This document shows, piece after piece, positions 1-8,274 of a stretch of DNA of 64,000 nucleotides; position 1 is the stretch's first letter, and every line of letters starts with the position of its first letter. The stretch is from Candidatus Zixiibacteriota bacterium (GTDB lineage Bacteria > Zixibacteria > MSB-5A5 > GN15 > JAAZOE01), in contig DAOUTW010000003.1 of the NCBI GenBank assembly GCA_030668485.1, forward strand, positions 44,278-108,277, in the 5' to 3' direction. The translations under genes and the position numbers were made by a program. The notes under the pieces are model-generated. The model did not search any database. It worked only from the letters and a program-made list of their open reading frames with translations, and was not told where the DNA came from.

Positions 1-480
1 TTCAATCCGGTCGCACCGTCACAACCAGTCACTTCGGTATACGGTATGGAGATGCAATATGTAATGGCTCCCGCAACAGCTACCTACCATGGAAAAGGTG
101 TCTTTGTATGGAGTGACTCGCGGGGAGACGGGATGCAAATCTACGCCTCGCAGGAATTATATGATGCGACCGACGTCGATGACGATGCGGCTCAAATACC
201 GGCAAGCTTCGACTTGAAACAAAACTACCCCAATCCGTTCAACCCCTCGACCGTTATCCGGTTTTCAATGTCCCGGGCCGGTCATGTCAGGCTGAACGTG
301 TTCAACCTCCTGGGGCAAAAGGTCCGTACCCTGGCCGATCATGATTATCCGGTAGGAAATCACAGTGTCAACTGGGATGGAAACGACGATAATGGCCGGA
401 CCGTCGCCTCCGGTATTTACCTCTATAGAATTGAAAGCGGGAACCAGGTCCGGGCCCGTAAAATGACGCTCCTAAAATAA
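1..480 (+). CDS. Secreted protein, C-terminal part, T9SS/FlgD-Ig-like sorting module (5' partial)
   Basis: The reading frame is open from the first base, so the gene starts upstream of the window; 159 residues are visible and the first ATG in frame (46) is probably internal. The last ~85 residues carry the NPFNPST motif, a hydrophobic beta-strand region, a VNWDGNDDNG turn and a SGIYLYRI strand. This is the FlgD-Ig-like C-terminal domain seen in proteins exported by type IX secretion in FCB-group bacteria; it usually serves sorting or surface attachment. The preceding part (VFVWSDSRGDG) looks like the end of a beta-propeller or repeat protein, but too little is left to name it. The secretion route is inferred from family knowledge. 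Confidence 0.8.
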   Translation, partial: FNPVAPSQPVTSVYGMEMQYVMAPATATYHGKGVFVWSDSRGDGMQIYASQELYDATDVDDDAAQIPASFDLKQNYPNPFNPSTVIRFSMSRAGHVRLNVFNLLGQKVRTLADHDYPVGNHSVNWDGNDDNGRTVASGIYLYRIESGNQVRARKMTLLK

Positions 481-497
481 AACCAGGTGGTAAACAC

Positions 498-1946
498 TTG
501 ATTTCGCTTCGTCGACTGATATTCACCTTATGCCTTCTCTTCGCCGGCAATGCGGCTGTATTTGCCATCGACTGGCCGACTACTCCCCAGGATCAATCCA
601 AATCTCTCGGAAATTCCTATGGTGAATACCAGAACTATGGCAGTTACTCCTACTTACATCCCGGTATAGATATTCTTGCTCCGGCAGGAACCCCGGTCTA
701 CGCCGTCAAATCCGGCTATGTTAAAGCGGTTCTGACAATTTCCGCCGAACTTCACTGGCGCGTCGCTATTGGCGATTCGGCCGGAGCGGCCGAATGCGAT
801 GGCTGGCTCTACGCCCACCTGGATGAGCCTACCATAGCTGTTTCCGAGGGAGAATGGATCGATGAAGGTCAGTACCTGGGCGATCTGGTTCATTGGCCGA
901 CAGCCGACTTCCACCATCTCCATTTTGTGAAAATACGTAATTCCGGGATCACCTGGAGCTCCGACTGGGAATTTATAGCCAATCCCCTTGATGAACTCGA
1001 GGTTATCGATGATCTCCTTCCGCCCGTATTCCTCAACGCTTATGGAACCCAGCTATTTGCCTTCTGCCAGAATGAATCGGAGTCGTATTTCACCTTTGGT
1101 GAACCTTTAGCCGGAGATGTCGATATTATCTGCCAGGCTGATGACCTGATCAACCATATCTGGCAGGTGGCGCCATACCGGCTGGAATATAAAATAGAGG
1201 GCGACTCATCCATCCCCTGGACCAATTCGGTCTGTTTCACCGGCCCGTTGAACTGGAGCGATAACGTCGATGTGATTTATCAGGATGACGCTTTCTGCGA
1301 TTCTCGGGGTGATTATGATGACCGCTGGTTCTATTTCAATCTGACCAACTCCGATGGCGATTCACTTGTCGAAATTGAAGATCGGCAATTATCATGGAAG
1401 ACAGCTAACTTCCATAACGGTCAATACTCCGTCTACGCCCGAGCGTATGATCGCGCCGGAAATGTTACCACTGATTCGATGACCATCGATGTAGAAAATT
1501 ATTTCGCTCTGAACGGCACGGTTAATATCAGCGACGGCAATCCTGATCTGGCCGGAACGGTAGCTACCATCTTATCCAGCAGTCAAGCCGACACCACCGA
1601 CGGCGAGGCTGCCTTTTCAATGACTATGATCGGCGGCGGCAGCCAGACGGTTCAGATTTCCAGATACGGATATATAACCGTCGATACCGTTCTGATGATG
1701 AATCAACATCATCAACTGGATGTCGTTCTCGATCCGGTGTTGTATGTGCATGGTGACGCCAATTATGATTCCGAGGTAAATGTCGGCGATGTCGTCTATA
1801 TTATCGTCCACGTCTTCAAGGGTGGCTTGGCGCCGGTTCCGTTTATAGCCGGTGACGCCAATGCCGATGGCAGGGTCGATGTCGGTGATGCCGTCTACCT
1901 GATATATTATATTTTCCACAGCGGTCCCCCGCCCCCCGGAGCCTGA
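498..1946 (+). CDS. Secreted M23-family metallopeptidase with dockerin-like C-terminus
   Basis: This 482-residue protein starts at a TTG preceded by AGGTGG, 18 nt after the previous stop. Residues 1-23 form a signal peptide. The M23 (lysostaphin/NlpD-type) fold is indicated by HPGID near residue 54 (HxxxD zinc ligands) and HLH near residue 140. M23 enzymes cut peptide cross-links in peptidoglycan or act as scaffolds; with both motifs present this one may be active. The middle (about 170-400) is beta-rich and unassigned. The last ~65 residues hold two Ca-binding-loop repeats (GDANYDSEVNVGD and GDANADGRVDVGD) ending in PPPPGA, the same dockerin-like module as in the two large peptidases near 28-35 kb. 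Likely exported or surface-bound. Confidence 0.8.
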   Translation: MISLRRLIFTLCLLFAGNAAVFAIDWPTTPQDQSKSLGNSYGEYQNYGSYSYLHPGIDILAPAGTPVYAVKSGYVKAVLTISAELHWRVAIGDSAGAAECDGWLYAHLDEPTIAVSEGEWIDEGQYLGDLVHWPTADFHHLHFVKIRNSGITWSSDWEFIANPLDELEVIDDLLPPVFLNAYGTQLFAFCQNESESYFTFGEPLAGDVDIICQADDLINHIWQVAPYRLEYKIEGDSSIPWTNSVCFTGPLNWSDNVDVIYQDDAFCDSRGDYDDRWFYFNLTNSDGDSLVEIEDRQLSWKTANFHNGQYSVYARAYDRAGNVTTDSMTIDVENYFALNGTVNISDGNPDLAGTVATILSSSQADTTDGEAAFSMTMIGGGSQTVQISRYGYITVDTVLMMNQHHQLDVVLDPVLYVHGDANYDSEVNVGDVVYIIVHVFKGGLAPVPFIAGDANADGRVDVGDAVYLIYYIFHSGPPPPGA

Positions 1947-2028
1947 TCGTGGTATCAACGCTGATTATTATCCCATGATATTGGAAGTGGTACCCAGACA
2001 AAAGCAGTACCCCGCCTCTGGCTGAACT

Positions 2029-2790
2029 CTAAAAATCGATGATATCGTATAGAAAGATGGCCGAGAAATCCTGGATAAAATGAGCCAGTACACATGGCCA
2101 TAATGGTCGGGTCATCAGGTAAAGACCGCAGAACATAAGGCCGTAAAAAAACAAAAGAATCAATCCGCCGATACCCTGATAACTATGGCCGGAGGCAAAG
2201 GCGAAAGTTGACAGTATTACCGGAAGCACCCAGCTACTTTTGCGAAAAACTCCTTTAACCCGGGTCATTATATACCCGCGAAAGGCGGTTTCCTCGCAAA
2301 CCGCCGCTGTAATCGATACCGCCAGCCACCACCAGATCGACTGCCGGGCCTGGTTCACAATCACGTCAACATCCTGACTGATGACGATACCGAATGAGGA
2401 GAGCCCCATTTGTAGTATCGAGAGAATTAGATTAGAGGCTATCAAAAAGCCGATGGCGCTCAATATGTCCTTGAATTTAGGTCTGACAAAACCGATCGAC
2501 TTAAAATTCGAATTCTCGCGGTTTACACCCAGTGCCACCGCCAAAAAAATCAGCCATTGCATAATAATCGTCGGTAAATATAAAAAATAGACCGGGTCAT
2601 AAAGGTCCCAGTCGATCTCGGCATTATCAATAAAAAGTAAACTGAGACCGATAGTTGGCCAGAGAACGACCAGAAAGAATAAAAGAATATATGTTCCCAA
2701 ACGGGGCTGGAATCCAGCCTCTGCCTCGTTGCCGTCCGGGCGATTTACGCCGTTGGGATCGTACCCGAATGTTTGCCCATACTCATTCAC
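2029..2790 (-). CDS. CPBP-family intramembrane metalloprotease
   Basis: A 253-residue membrane protein with about six to eight hydrophobic segments after a ~30-residue soluble N-terminus. The family signature is present in order: CEETAFRGYIM (EExxxR, near residue 165), a conserved His in the next helix (FASGHSYQG) and HFIQD close to the C-terminus. CPBP (CAAX protease/bacteriocin-processing, formerly Abi) proteins are inner-membrane glutamic-type proteases; bacterial substrates are usually unknown. It is transcribed against the preceding M23 gene and stands alone. Alternative starts inside the N-terminus are possible. Confidence 0.85.
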   Translation of the reverse strand: MNEYGQTFGYDPNGVNRPDGNEAEAGFQPRLGTYILLFFLVVLWPTIGLSLLFIDNAEIDWDLYDPVYFLYLPTIIMQWLIFLAVALGVNRENSNFKSIGFVRPKFKDILSAIGFLIASNLILSILQMGLSSFGIVISQDVDVIVNQARQSIWWWLAVSITAAVCEETAFRGYIMTRVKGVFRKSSWVLPVILSTFAFASGHSYQGIGGLILLFFYGLMFCGLYLMTRPLWPCVLAHFIQDFSAIFLYDIIDF

Positions 2791-2940
2791 CGCAAATAAA
2801 TTCCCTCAATATCGAAACCCTCTTTTTTATACTCGGCCCTTTTGCCGGTTTCTCTATCCTCCTGCCAAAGGTAAGATGCACTTCCTCTCCTGCAAAGTCA
2901 ATTGTCGATTAAAAACTGCCATCATAAATAACTCCATATT

Positions 2941-2988
2941 TGTGAGCCACAATAATTGTGAGCCACAATAATTGTGATTCACAATCAT
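2941..2988. repeat. Three tandem 16-bp iterons, operator-like
   Basis: Three head-to-tail 16-bp units: TGTGAGCCACAATAAT at 2941-2956 and 2957-2972 (identical) and TGTGATTCACAATCAT at 2973-2988. Each has a dyad at its start (TGTGA-x-YCACA) and neighbouring units create a second dyad, CACAATAATTGTG. They lie ~105 bp before the start of the small DNA-binding gene at 3093 and are the only structure seen in the 302-bp gap 2791-3092. The layout suits cooperative binding of a dimeric regulator. Confidence 0.75.
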
Positions 2989-3092
2989 GAAGAGACCATG
3001 TCCCCAAAACCGGCCAGACATATGCGACTCATGGTTGATAGACATGTCGAGCGGTTTCCGCTATGATCCGGCCATGAAATGAAAGGTAAATC

Positions 3093-3596
3093 ATGAGCCG
3101 TGAACGAATCGTTTATCAGAATTGGATCGTGGAACTGGGGCGGGATCCGACAACCACCTGGGATGAACAATCCCGATCTCCCGACGGTTACAATCTTAAA
3201 ATTATCAATGCCGTCAACCGGGCTTTAAGTTTGCTCGACGAAGATGAGGTTAGCTTCATTCGCGCTTTCTATATCCAGGGGCTGACTTGCCGGCAAATAA
3301 GCGTCGAGACCGAAAGAGCTATCTACAAACTGGAATCGCTACACAGGGGAGCGTTAAAGAAATTGAGGAAGAGCCTGCATCATCTCCTCGGCGAGAAATA
3401 TCATATCCCGGAACCGGATAATCATATCTGTCCGTTGTGTGCTCATCCCCGATCCGATGAGATAAACCGGCTCCTAAAATCCAAAACCGACCAGGAAACC
3501 TGGAAGCCGATCATCAGGATTCTCCGACGCAGATATGGCATAGTACTGTCAACAACCCAGATCCTGGTAGGACACCATAAATACCATATGATGTAG
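3093..3596 (+). CDS. Sigma-70 region-4-like HTH protein with a Cys motif
   Basis: A 167-residue protein with no signal or membrane segment. Residues ~45-110 resemble sigma-70 region 4: a helix with LLDEDEVSFIRAFYIQGL, the turn TCRQISVETERAIYKLESL and a basic end HRGALKKLRKSL. A CPLCAHPRSDEINRLL segment follows near residue 110, a zinc-knuckle-like pair of Cys ahead of a second helix. No sigma region 2 is present, so it is unlikely to be a full sigma factor; a DNA-binding regulator is more plausible. It sits 12 nt ahead of the RHH-like gene at 3609, so the two are probably co-transcribed, behind the 16-bp iterons. Function not recognised beyond DNA binding. Confidence 0.6.
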   Translation: MSRERIVYQNWIVELGRDPTTTWDEQSRSPDGYNLKIINAVNRALSLLDEDEVSFIRAFYIQGLTCRQISVETERAIYKLESLHRGALKKLRKSLHHLLGEKYHIPEPDNHICPLCAHPRSDEINRLLKSKTDQETWKPIIRILRRRYGIVLSTTQILVGHHKYHMM

Positions 3597-3608
3597 AATG
3601 GAGGAAAT

Positions 3609-3851
3609 ATGGATGAATTTAAAAAGTTGCGAGGAGATCATTGCCTGAGTGTCTTCGTTTCCCATGAATTGAAGGCCCGACTTATCGAGCTGGCGAAGAA
3701 ATACGACCGGACTACGGCCGATATCGTCAGGGCTCTGATGAAGATCGGTATACCGATGATGGAGGGGATAAGTGAGGCAGAAGAGATGATGACGAAGGAA
3801 TATCTCGACCTTTTCAGAAAAATGCGACAGGTGCGCAGGTTGAAAGATTAA
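3609..3851 (+). CDS. Small ribbon-helix-helix-like DNA-binding protein
   Basis: An 80-residue protein with the pattern of a CopG/Arc-type ribbon-helix-helix domain: a short beta strand (HCLSVFVSHELKARL), a first helix ending in AKKYDRTTADI and a second helix VRALMKIGIPMM. An acidic/basic helical tail follows. The start at 3609 is supported by GGAGGAA at 3600-3606. It directly follows the sigma-4-like gene, so the pair could be an autoregulated DNA-binding couple. No toxin gene follows, so a toxin-antitoxin role is not supported. Confidence 0.55.
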   Translation: MDEFKKLRGDHCLSVFVSHELKARLIELAKKYDRTTADIVRALMKIGIPMMEGISEAEEMMTKEYLDLFRKMRQVRRLKD

Positions 3852-4203
3852 CCATTTGATGGAGAATGATTTAAGGTACATCCTGACAGCTAATCAACAT
3901 ATTACCAACAATCTTATCCACAATATAAAGTACCTATTTTGAGGTTCTGCCACAACATGTTGTGCTTTTTTTAATTTATTGTAGTTTTTTATATTGACAC
4001 CGACGTATATATGATGTAATTATCAATCTGTTTGCACTTGCAATTGAAGCTGGCTGATTAGGGGACTCGTACGGCGACGTTCATCGTCTTCTAAGTCATT
4101 CAGATATAACAAATTAAACCTTAAGGGAGCTATCTGTGGTCACCAGAAAAGTCTAAAAAAGTGATCAAAAAGTGACCGCCAACAACAGGGAATCAAGTAT
4201 TTT
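3852..4203. other. Intergenic region with one DnaA box and a 14-bp palindrome
   Basis: The 352-bp gap holds one perfect DnaA box, TTATCCACA, at 3914-3922; a perfect palindrome CACAACATGTTGTG at 3951-3964 followed by a run of seven T (weak terminator or operator); the thyX promoter candidate; and a short inverted repeat GACG-TTCAT-CGTC near 4077-4089. Only one DnaA box is visible, so an origin is not supported. Confidence 0.4.
3994..4022 (+). promoter_or_regulatory. Candidate sigma-70 promoter for thyX-nrdJ
   Basis: TTGACA at 3994-3999, a 17-nt spacer and TAATTA at 4017-4022 on the strand of thyX, about 180 nt before its start. The -35 is a consensus match; the -10 is only fair. The long leader contains no feature I recognise. 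Confidence 0.4.
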
Positions 4204-4893
4204 ATGAGTGGAAAAACAGAAGTTCTGGAAAAAATGGATTACGGTAAGCTGGAAGCAAAACCACAGGTGGAGTTGATGGCCATTACGCCCAATGCGGAAG
4301 ATGTTATCGAACGGGCTTGCCGCACCTGCTATTTATCATTTCATCGCTATAATCCGCCGGCATCGACCGATGATCTGATCAAGAAAGTGATCCGCAAGAA
4401 ACACCATTCGGTTCTGGAACATGCTATGGCAACCTTCCGTATCAAGGGTGGATCGCGGGTATTTACTCACGAACTGGTCAGGCACCGTTTGATGTCGCCA
4501 TCCCAGGAATCGCAACGATACGTACAATACGGAAAAACCAGGGATTTCGATCTGGTAGTGCCCCCGGAAATCAAGAAGACCGATTACTACGAACGATATA
4601 TGAAACTCGCTTCGGAAACAGAACGGCTGTATTCCGAGATGGTGGCAGCCGATATTCCCAAAGAGGATGCCCGGTATATTCTGCCCAACGGAACGACATC
4701 GGAAATAGTCGTTTCGGCCAATCTGCGCGAGTTCCGCCATATCTTCACAGTCCGGTGCCACCCGCGGGCGCACTGGGAAATCAGGCTGATATGCCTGGAA
4801 ATGCTGCGCATCTTAAAACGCGAGACGCCCATTGTGTTTTGGGATTATGAAATTGACGAGACCGGGCATTGCGTAAAAATTTTGGACGAATAG
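4204..4893 (+). CDS. thyX: FAD-dependent thymidylate synthase ThyX
   Basis: ThyX makes dTMP from dUMP using FAD, NADPH and methylenetetrahydrofolate, without ThyA. The 229-residue length is normal. The signature RHRxxSxxxxSxR is exact as RHRLMSPSQESQRY near residue 93, and SVLEHAMATFRI just before it is the conserved substrate-binding stretch. The ATG at 4204 has only a weak upstream AGGGAA, so the true start could differ slightly. nrdJ follows after 16 nt, so two steps of dNTP supply are co-transcribed. ThyX is common in anaerobes and in lineages with little folate. Confidence 0.95.
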   Translation: MSGKTEVLEKMDYGKLEAKPQVELMAITPNAEDVIERACRTCYLSFHRYNPPASTDDLIKKVIRKKHHSVLEHAMATFRIKGGSRVFTHELVRHRLMSPSQESQRYVQYGKTRDFDLVVPPEIKKTDYYERYMKLASETERLYSEMVAADIPKEDARYILPNGTTSEIVVSANLREFRHIFTVRCHPRAHWEIRLICLEMLRILKRETPIVFWDYEIDETGHCVKILDE

Positions 4894-4909
4894 CAGCGGA
4901 GGACACCTC

Positions 4910-7198
4910 ATGGATGATGTTAACACGAAAAAACAACTTTTGACGGAAAACGCCATCAAGGTACTGGAAAAACGTTATCTGGCAAAAGACAGCAAAGGAC
5001 AAGTAGTCGAAACGCCGGAAGGGCTTTTCCGCCGGGTAGCCAAGGCAATCGCCGCACCCGATCAAATGTATGGCGCGACTTCGGAAGATTTGCAAAAAAC
5101 CGAGGATACGTTCTTCGAAATGATGAGCCACCTCGAATTTATGCCCAACTCGCCGACCCTGATGAATGCCGGAAGGCCCCTGGGGCAATTGTCGGCCTGC
5201 TTTGTATTGCCGATCGACGATAGTATGGATTCTATTTTCACAGCCGTTAAAAATACCGCCCTGATCCACAAATCCGGCGGCGGAACCGGATTTGCCTTTT
5301 CAAGATTACGCCCGACCAATTCTGTCGTAGCCTCTACCTCAGGCGTTGCCTCAGGGCCGATCTCGTTTATGAAAGTCATAAATGCCGCCACCGAGGCGGT
5401 CAAGCAGGGGGGAACCCGGCGCGGGGCCAATATGGGGATCCTGCGGGTCGATCATCCCGATATCATGGAATTCATCACCTGCAAGGATGATCTCAGCGAA
5501 CTGACTAATTTCAATATTTCGGTTGCCATCACTGATAAATTCATGGATGCGGTCAACAATGATGAAGATTACGACCTGATCGATCCTCGCACCGAGGAAC
5601 CATATATGAGGGACGGTGGCCCCGTGCGATTCAATGCCAAAAAGGTTTTCGACATGATCGTCGATCATGCCCACACTACCGGCGAACCGGGAGTAATGTA
5701 CATCGATCGCATGAACAGCGGTAACCCGGTCCGCAAGGTTGGCCTATATGAATCGACCAACCCCTGCGGCGAACAGCCGCTGCTGCCATTTGAAAGCTGC
5801 AACCTGGGTTCGATCAACCTGTCACGGGTGCTCAAAGCGGTCGTTGATCCCGACAATACTCACTCGATGTATAAATACGAAGTTGATTGGGATCTGCTCG
5901 ACGACACGGTCGCCGATGCCGTCCATTTTCTCGATAATGTCATCGAGGCCAATCGTTATCCTTTGCCGGAAATCGATGTCAACACTAAGAGCAATCGGAA
6001 AATCGGACTCGGAATTATGGGCTGGGCCGATACGCTGATCACTCTCGGCATCAGATACAATTCCGAGGAAGCGCATGATCTGGCCGATAAAATCATCCGG
6101 CGTATCAAGAAAGTGGGGCATAAGACATCTATCGGACTAGGCAAAAAGCGCGGCCATTTCCCGCTCTGGGACAAATCGATTTACTACGAGGATGGAACCG
6201 GCCCGGAAATGCGCAATTCTACCGTGACCACAATTGCTCCGACCGGCACCATTTCGATCATTGCCGGATGTTCCTCCGGTATCGAGCCGATTTTTGCCGT
6301 CAGCTATGTCCGCAATGTGATGGATAATACCAAGCTGATCGAGGTTAATCCCCATTTCGAAAAAATCGCCAAAGAGCGCGGCTTTTATTCCGAGGGTTTG
6401 ATGGAGAGAATCGCTGAAGCCGGTTCCATAACCGATTTTGAAGAAATCCCGGATGATGTCAAACATGTTTTTGTCACCGCCCATGATGTTCTACCCGAAG
6501 ATCATGTCAAAATGCAGGCGGTCTGGCAGAGACATACCGATAACGCCGTCTCCAAAACGATTAATCTGCCTCATGACGCCACTGTCGAAGACGTCCGCAA
6601 AGCTTATCTTCAGGCTTATAAAGTGGGCTGTAAAGGCGTGACCGTTTATCGCGACGGTTGCCGCGCCGAGCAGGTACTTTCGACAGGTCACACCGGCAGT
6701 CCAGAATCGGAAAAGGGTGACTCGGCCGACCAGGCGGTGCTGCTCAACGCCAAAATCAAAGACCGACCGGAAGTGCTGGATGGTATTACGACAAAAATCA
6801 AAACCGGATACGGCAATTTGTATATCACCGTCAACACGTTAGACGGTAAACCGTTTGAGGTTTTTGCCCAGATCGGCAAATCGGGTTATTCGACCATGGC
6901 CGACACCGAGGCGATCTGTCGCCTGATCTCCCTGGCCCTGCGTTCAGGGGTTCCGGTAGATAATATCGTCGCCCAGCTCAAAGGGATCGGCGGGTCATCG
7001 CCGGTTTTCGGCAACGGCGGCCTGATTTCTTCCATCCCCGATGCTATTGCGATTGTCCTCAACAATCAATTTGGCGGAGGTAAGGCGATAGAAAAAGATA
7101 TTGATATCAACCTGGAGTTTTGCCCCGATTGCGGCGCCCGCATAGAACATGAATCGGGCTGTGTCGTGTGTCGTAGTTGTGGTTTCTCTAAATGTTAA
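4910..7198 (+). CDS. nrdJ: Class II (adenosylcobalamin-dependent) ribonucleoside-diphosphate reductase
   Basis: A 762-residue NrdJ-type reductase that converts ribonucleotides to deoxyribonucleotides with an AdoCbl-generated thiyl radical and no oxygen requirement. Seen in order: NSPTLMNAG near residue 82 and LSACFV (first redox Cys), the radical-site loop NPCGEQ near residue 285 with the second redox Cys at SCNLGS, PTGTISIIAGCSSGIEP near 445, a TSCPD-type domain (GYGNLYITVNT, about 625-690) and a C-terminal CxxC pair plus FSKC tail for disulfide exchange or zinc. GGAGGACA precedes the ATG. It forms an operon with thyX and ends at a strong terminator at 7212-7240. AdoCbl dependence agrees with the B12-binding radical SAM gene at 11966. 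Confidence 0.95.
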   Translation: MDDVNTKKQLLTENAIKVLEKRYLAKDSKGQVVETPEGLFRRVAKAIAAPDQMYGATSEDLQKTEDTFFEMMSHLEFMPNSPTLMNAGRPLGQLSACFVLPIDDSMDSIFTAVKNTALIHKSGGGTGFAFSRLRPTNSVVASTSGVASGPISFMKVINAATEAVKQGGTRRGANMGILRVDHPDIMEFITCKDDLSELTNFNISVAITDKFMDAVNNDEDYDLIDPRTEEPYMRDGGPVRFNAKKVFDMIVDHAHTTGEPGVMYIDRMNSGNPVRKVGLYESTNPCGEQPLLPFESCNLGSINLSRVLKAVVDPDNTHSMYKYEVDWDLLDDTVADAVHFLDNVIEANRYPLPEIDVNTKSNRKIGLGIMGWADTLITLGIRYNSEEAHDLADKIIRRIKKVGHKTSIGLGKKRGHFPLWDKSIYYEDGTGPEMRNSTVTTIAPTGTISIIAGCSSGIEPIFAVSYVRNVMDNTKLIEVNPHFEKIAKERGFYSEGLMERIAEAGSITDFEEIPDDVKHVFVTAHDVLPEDHVKMQAVWQRHTDNAVSKTINLPHDATVEDVRKAYLQAYKVGCKGVTVYRDGCRAEQVLSTGHTGSPESEKGDSADQAVLLNAKIKDRPEVLDGITTKIKTGYGNLYITVNTLDGKPFEVFAQIGKSGYSTMADTEAICRLISLALRSGVPVDNIVAQLKGIGGSSPVFGNGGLISSIPDAIAIVLNNQFGGGKAIEKDIDINLEFCPDCGARIEHESGCVVCRSCGFSKC

Positions 7199-7211
7199 AA
7201 TAAACAGCCGA

Positions 7212-7240
7212 GGGAAAAAGCCGCTGCCCGGCTTTTTCCC
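7212..7240 (+). terminator. Intrinsic terminator after nrdJ
   Basis: A perfect 12-bp stem GGGAAAAAGCCG / CGGCTTTTTCCC with a CTGCC loop. The internal A and T tracts are those of a bidirectional Rho-independent terminator. It separates nrdJ from the gene starting at 7261. Confidence 0.85.
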
Positions 7241-7260
7241 CGGCAGATAATTCGGCGAGT

Positions 7261-7884
7261 ATGGCCTCAAAATATATTCCAGCCGGCCGCACTTCGATTG
7301 TGACCAAAGGAAAAACAAAGTTTCAATTGCAAACCGAATATGCCGGCATCCCCCGGCCTCGCATTACGACCACCATTTTCTCCGAGGGTCAGGTTCTTCA
7401 CAAAGTGGAAAAAGTGATTTCCGATGAGGTCGATACTATTGAAGTGATGCATCAGGTGGAAGATGTTATCAAGGCGCAACATCTCGAAATTTCAAAAGTA
7501 ATTCGTGAACGGGGACTGCCCAGCGCACCGGAAAGCATTATCGGTTCGCCCCAGGAAAAGACCCGTTCGGAAAATATCGCGCAGTTGGATGACGTCGAGC
7601 ATGTTTTCAGGATAACTGCCGATGGAAAAATCGCCAATGATCGGAAAATTACCGGCCAATTTAAAAAAATGTTCAAACATGTTATTAGAGAGCTGCCACA
7701 AATGATAATGGTCTTCGCCTCCCTGCCGGGAAAGGCAGACAGGAGGGAAGAAGGTATTTATGAAATCGAAGATGGACGCATCCTCCTGGCATCAACAGGA
7801 GTGGAGTTTTTTCTGATTTTGGTTAAGCCGGGCACGGCATACGATTCGATTGCGCCACGACTGAAAGAAATCCTCGACCTATAA
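7261..7884 (+). CDS. Conserved hypothetical protein, two-part, unrecognised
   Basis: A 207-residue soluble protein with no signal or membrane segment. Residues 1-80 begin with beta strands (SIVTKGKTKFQLQTEY) and continue into a charged helix rich in DEV (VEDVIKAQHLEISKVIRE). A linker with Pro/Ser follows, then about 110 residues with alternating strands and helices (FRITADGKIAND, GIYEIEDGRILLASTGVEFFLILV, a final amphipathic helix APRLKEILDL). The second half has the look of a small alpha/beta regulatory domain of the roadblock or profilin kind, but no motif proves this. It starts just after the nrdJ terminator and stands alone. I do not know its function. Confidence 0.6.
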   Translation: MASKYIPAGRTSIVTKGKTKFQLQTEYAGIPRPRITTTIFSEGQVLHKVEKVISDEVDTIEVMHQVEDVIKAQHLEISKVIRERGLPSAPESIIGSPQEKTRSENIAQLDDVEHVFRITADGKIANDRKITGQFKKMFKHVIRELPQMIMVFASLPGKADRREEGIYEIEDGRILLASTGVEFFLILVKPGTAYDSIAPRLKEILDL

Positions 7885-7917
7885 AAAAAGAGAGAGAGAC
7901 GTCATTTGAAAAAACTC

Positions 7918-8065
7918 CTCAATTACCATTAGGTAAAGGGTTTTTACAGCCACCCTGGTATTTCGCTATCGCTGCCGGCCGTTACCGACCGGGTCACGGC
8001 GTACGCTCAACCGAATAGGGACGACCTTCATTATTGAGGTGTTAGAGATTTTTCAAATATCTCTC
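7918..8065 (+). ncRNA. Candidate structured RNA or leader upstream of pyrE
   Basis: The 390-bp gap before pyrE begins with a stretch that can fold as a closed multi-branch structure. CCTCAAT at 7918-7924 can pair with ATTGAGG at 8033-8039, enclosing hairpins TACC-ATTA-GGTA, AGGGT...ACCCT and CCGG...CCGG and a GGTC...GACC pairing. A separate AGAGAT...ATCTCT hairpin follows at 8044-8064. The core is G+C-rich while 8066-8240 is A+T-rich. It matches no riboswitch class I know. Could be an independent small RNA or a cis element. Confidence 0.35.
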
Positions 8066-8274
8066 TCCCATAAATAAACTACGAGTAAAAACTGTCGGCG
8101 GCAACAACTTTTTTTAATAAAAATTATTTTCACTTTTATTCCGGCGACAAAAATGGTATAATAATCTTTTATAGTGGACTTATTACCGGATCATGGTCGA
8201 TTTGATCTATGCCACCCGTCGTGAGATTAAAATAGATGTTGTCCCATTGGCAGCATGAGGGAGAAGAAAAGAAG

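Noticed and set aside
3093..3851. Toxin-antitoxin pair
   Set aside because: The first protein has a sigma-4-like DNA-binding pattern, not a toxin fold; the RHH-like protein alone is not enough.
3901..3970. Replication origin
   Set aside because: Only one DnaA box and no dnaA, dnaN, parAB or gidA genes nearby.
7918..8240. Known riboswitch (cobalamin, c-di-GMP, SAM, guanidine, ZTP, fluoride) before pyrE
   Set aside because: None of the conserved cores I know could be found; left as an unassigned structure.
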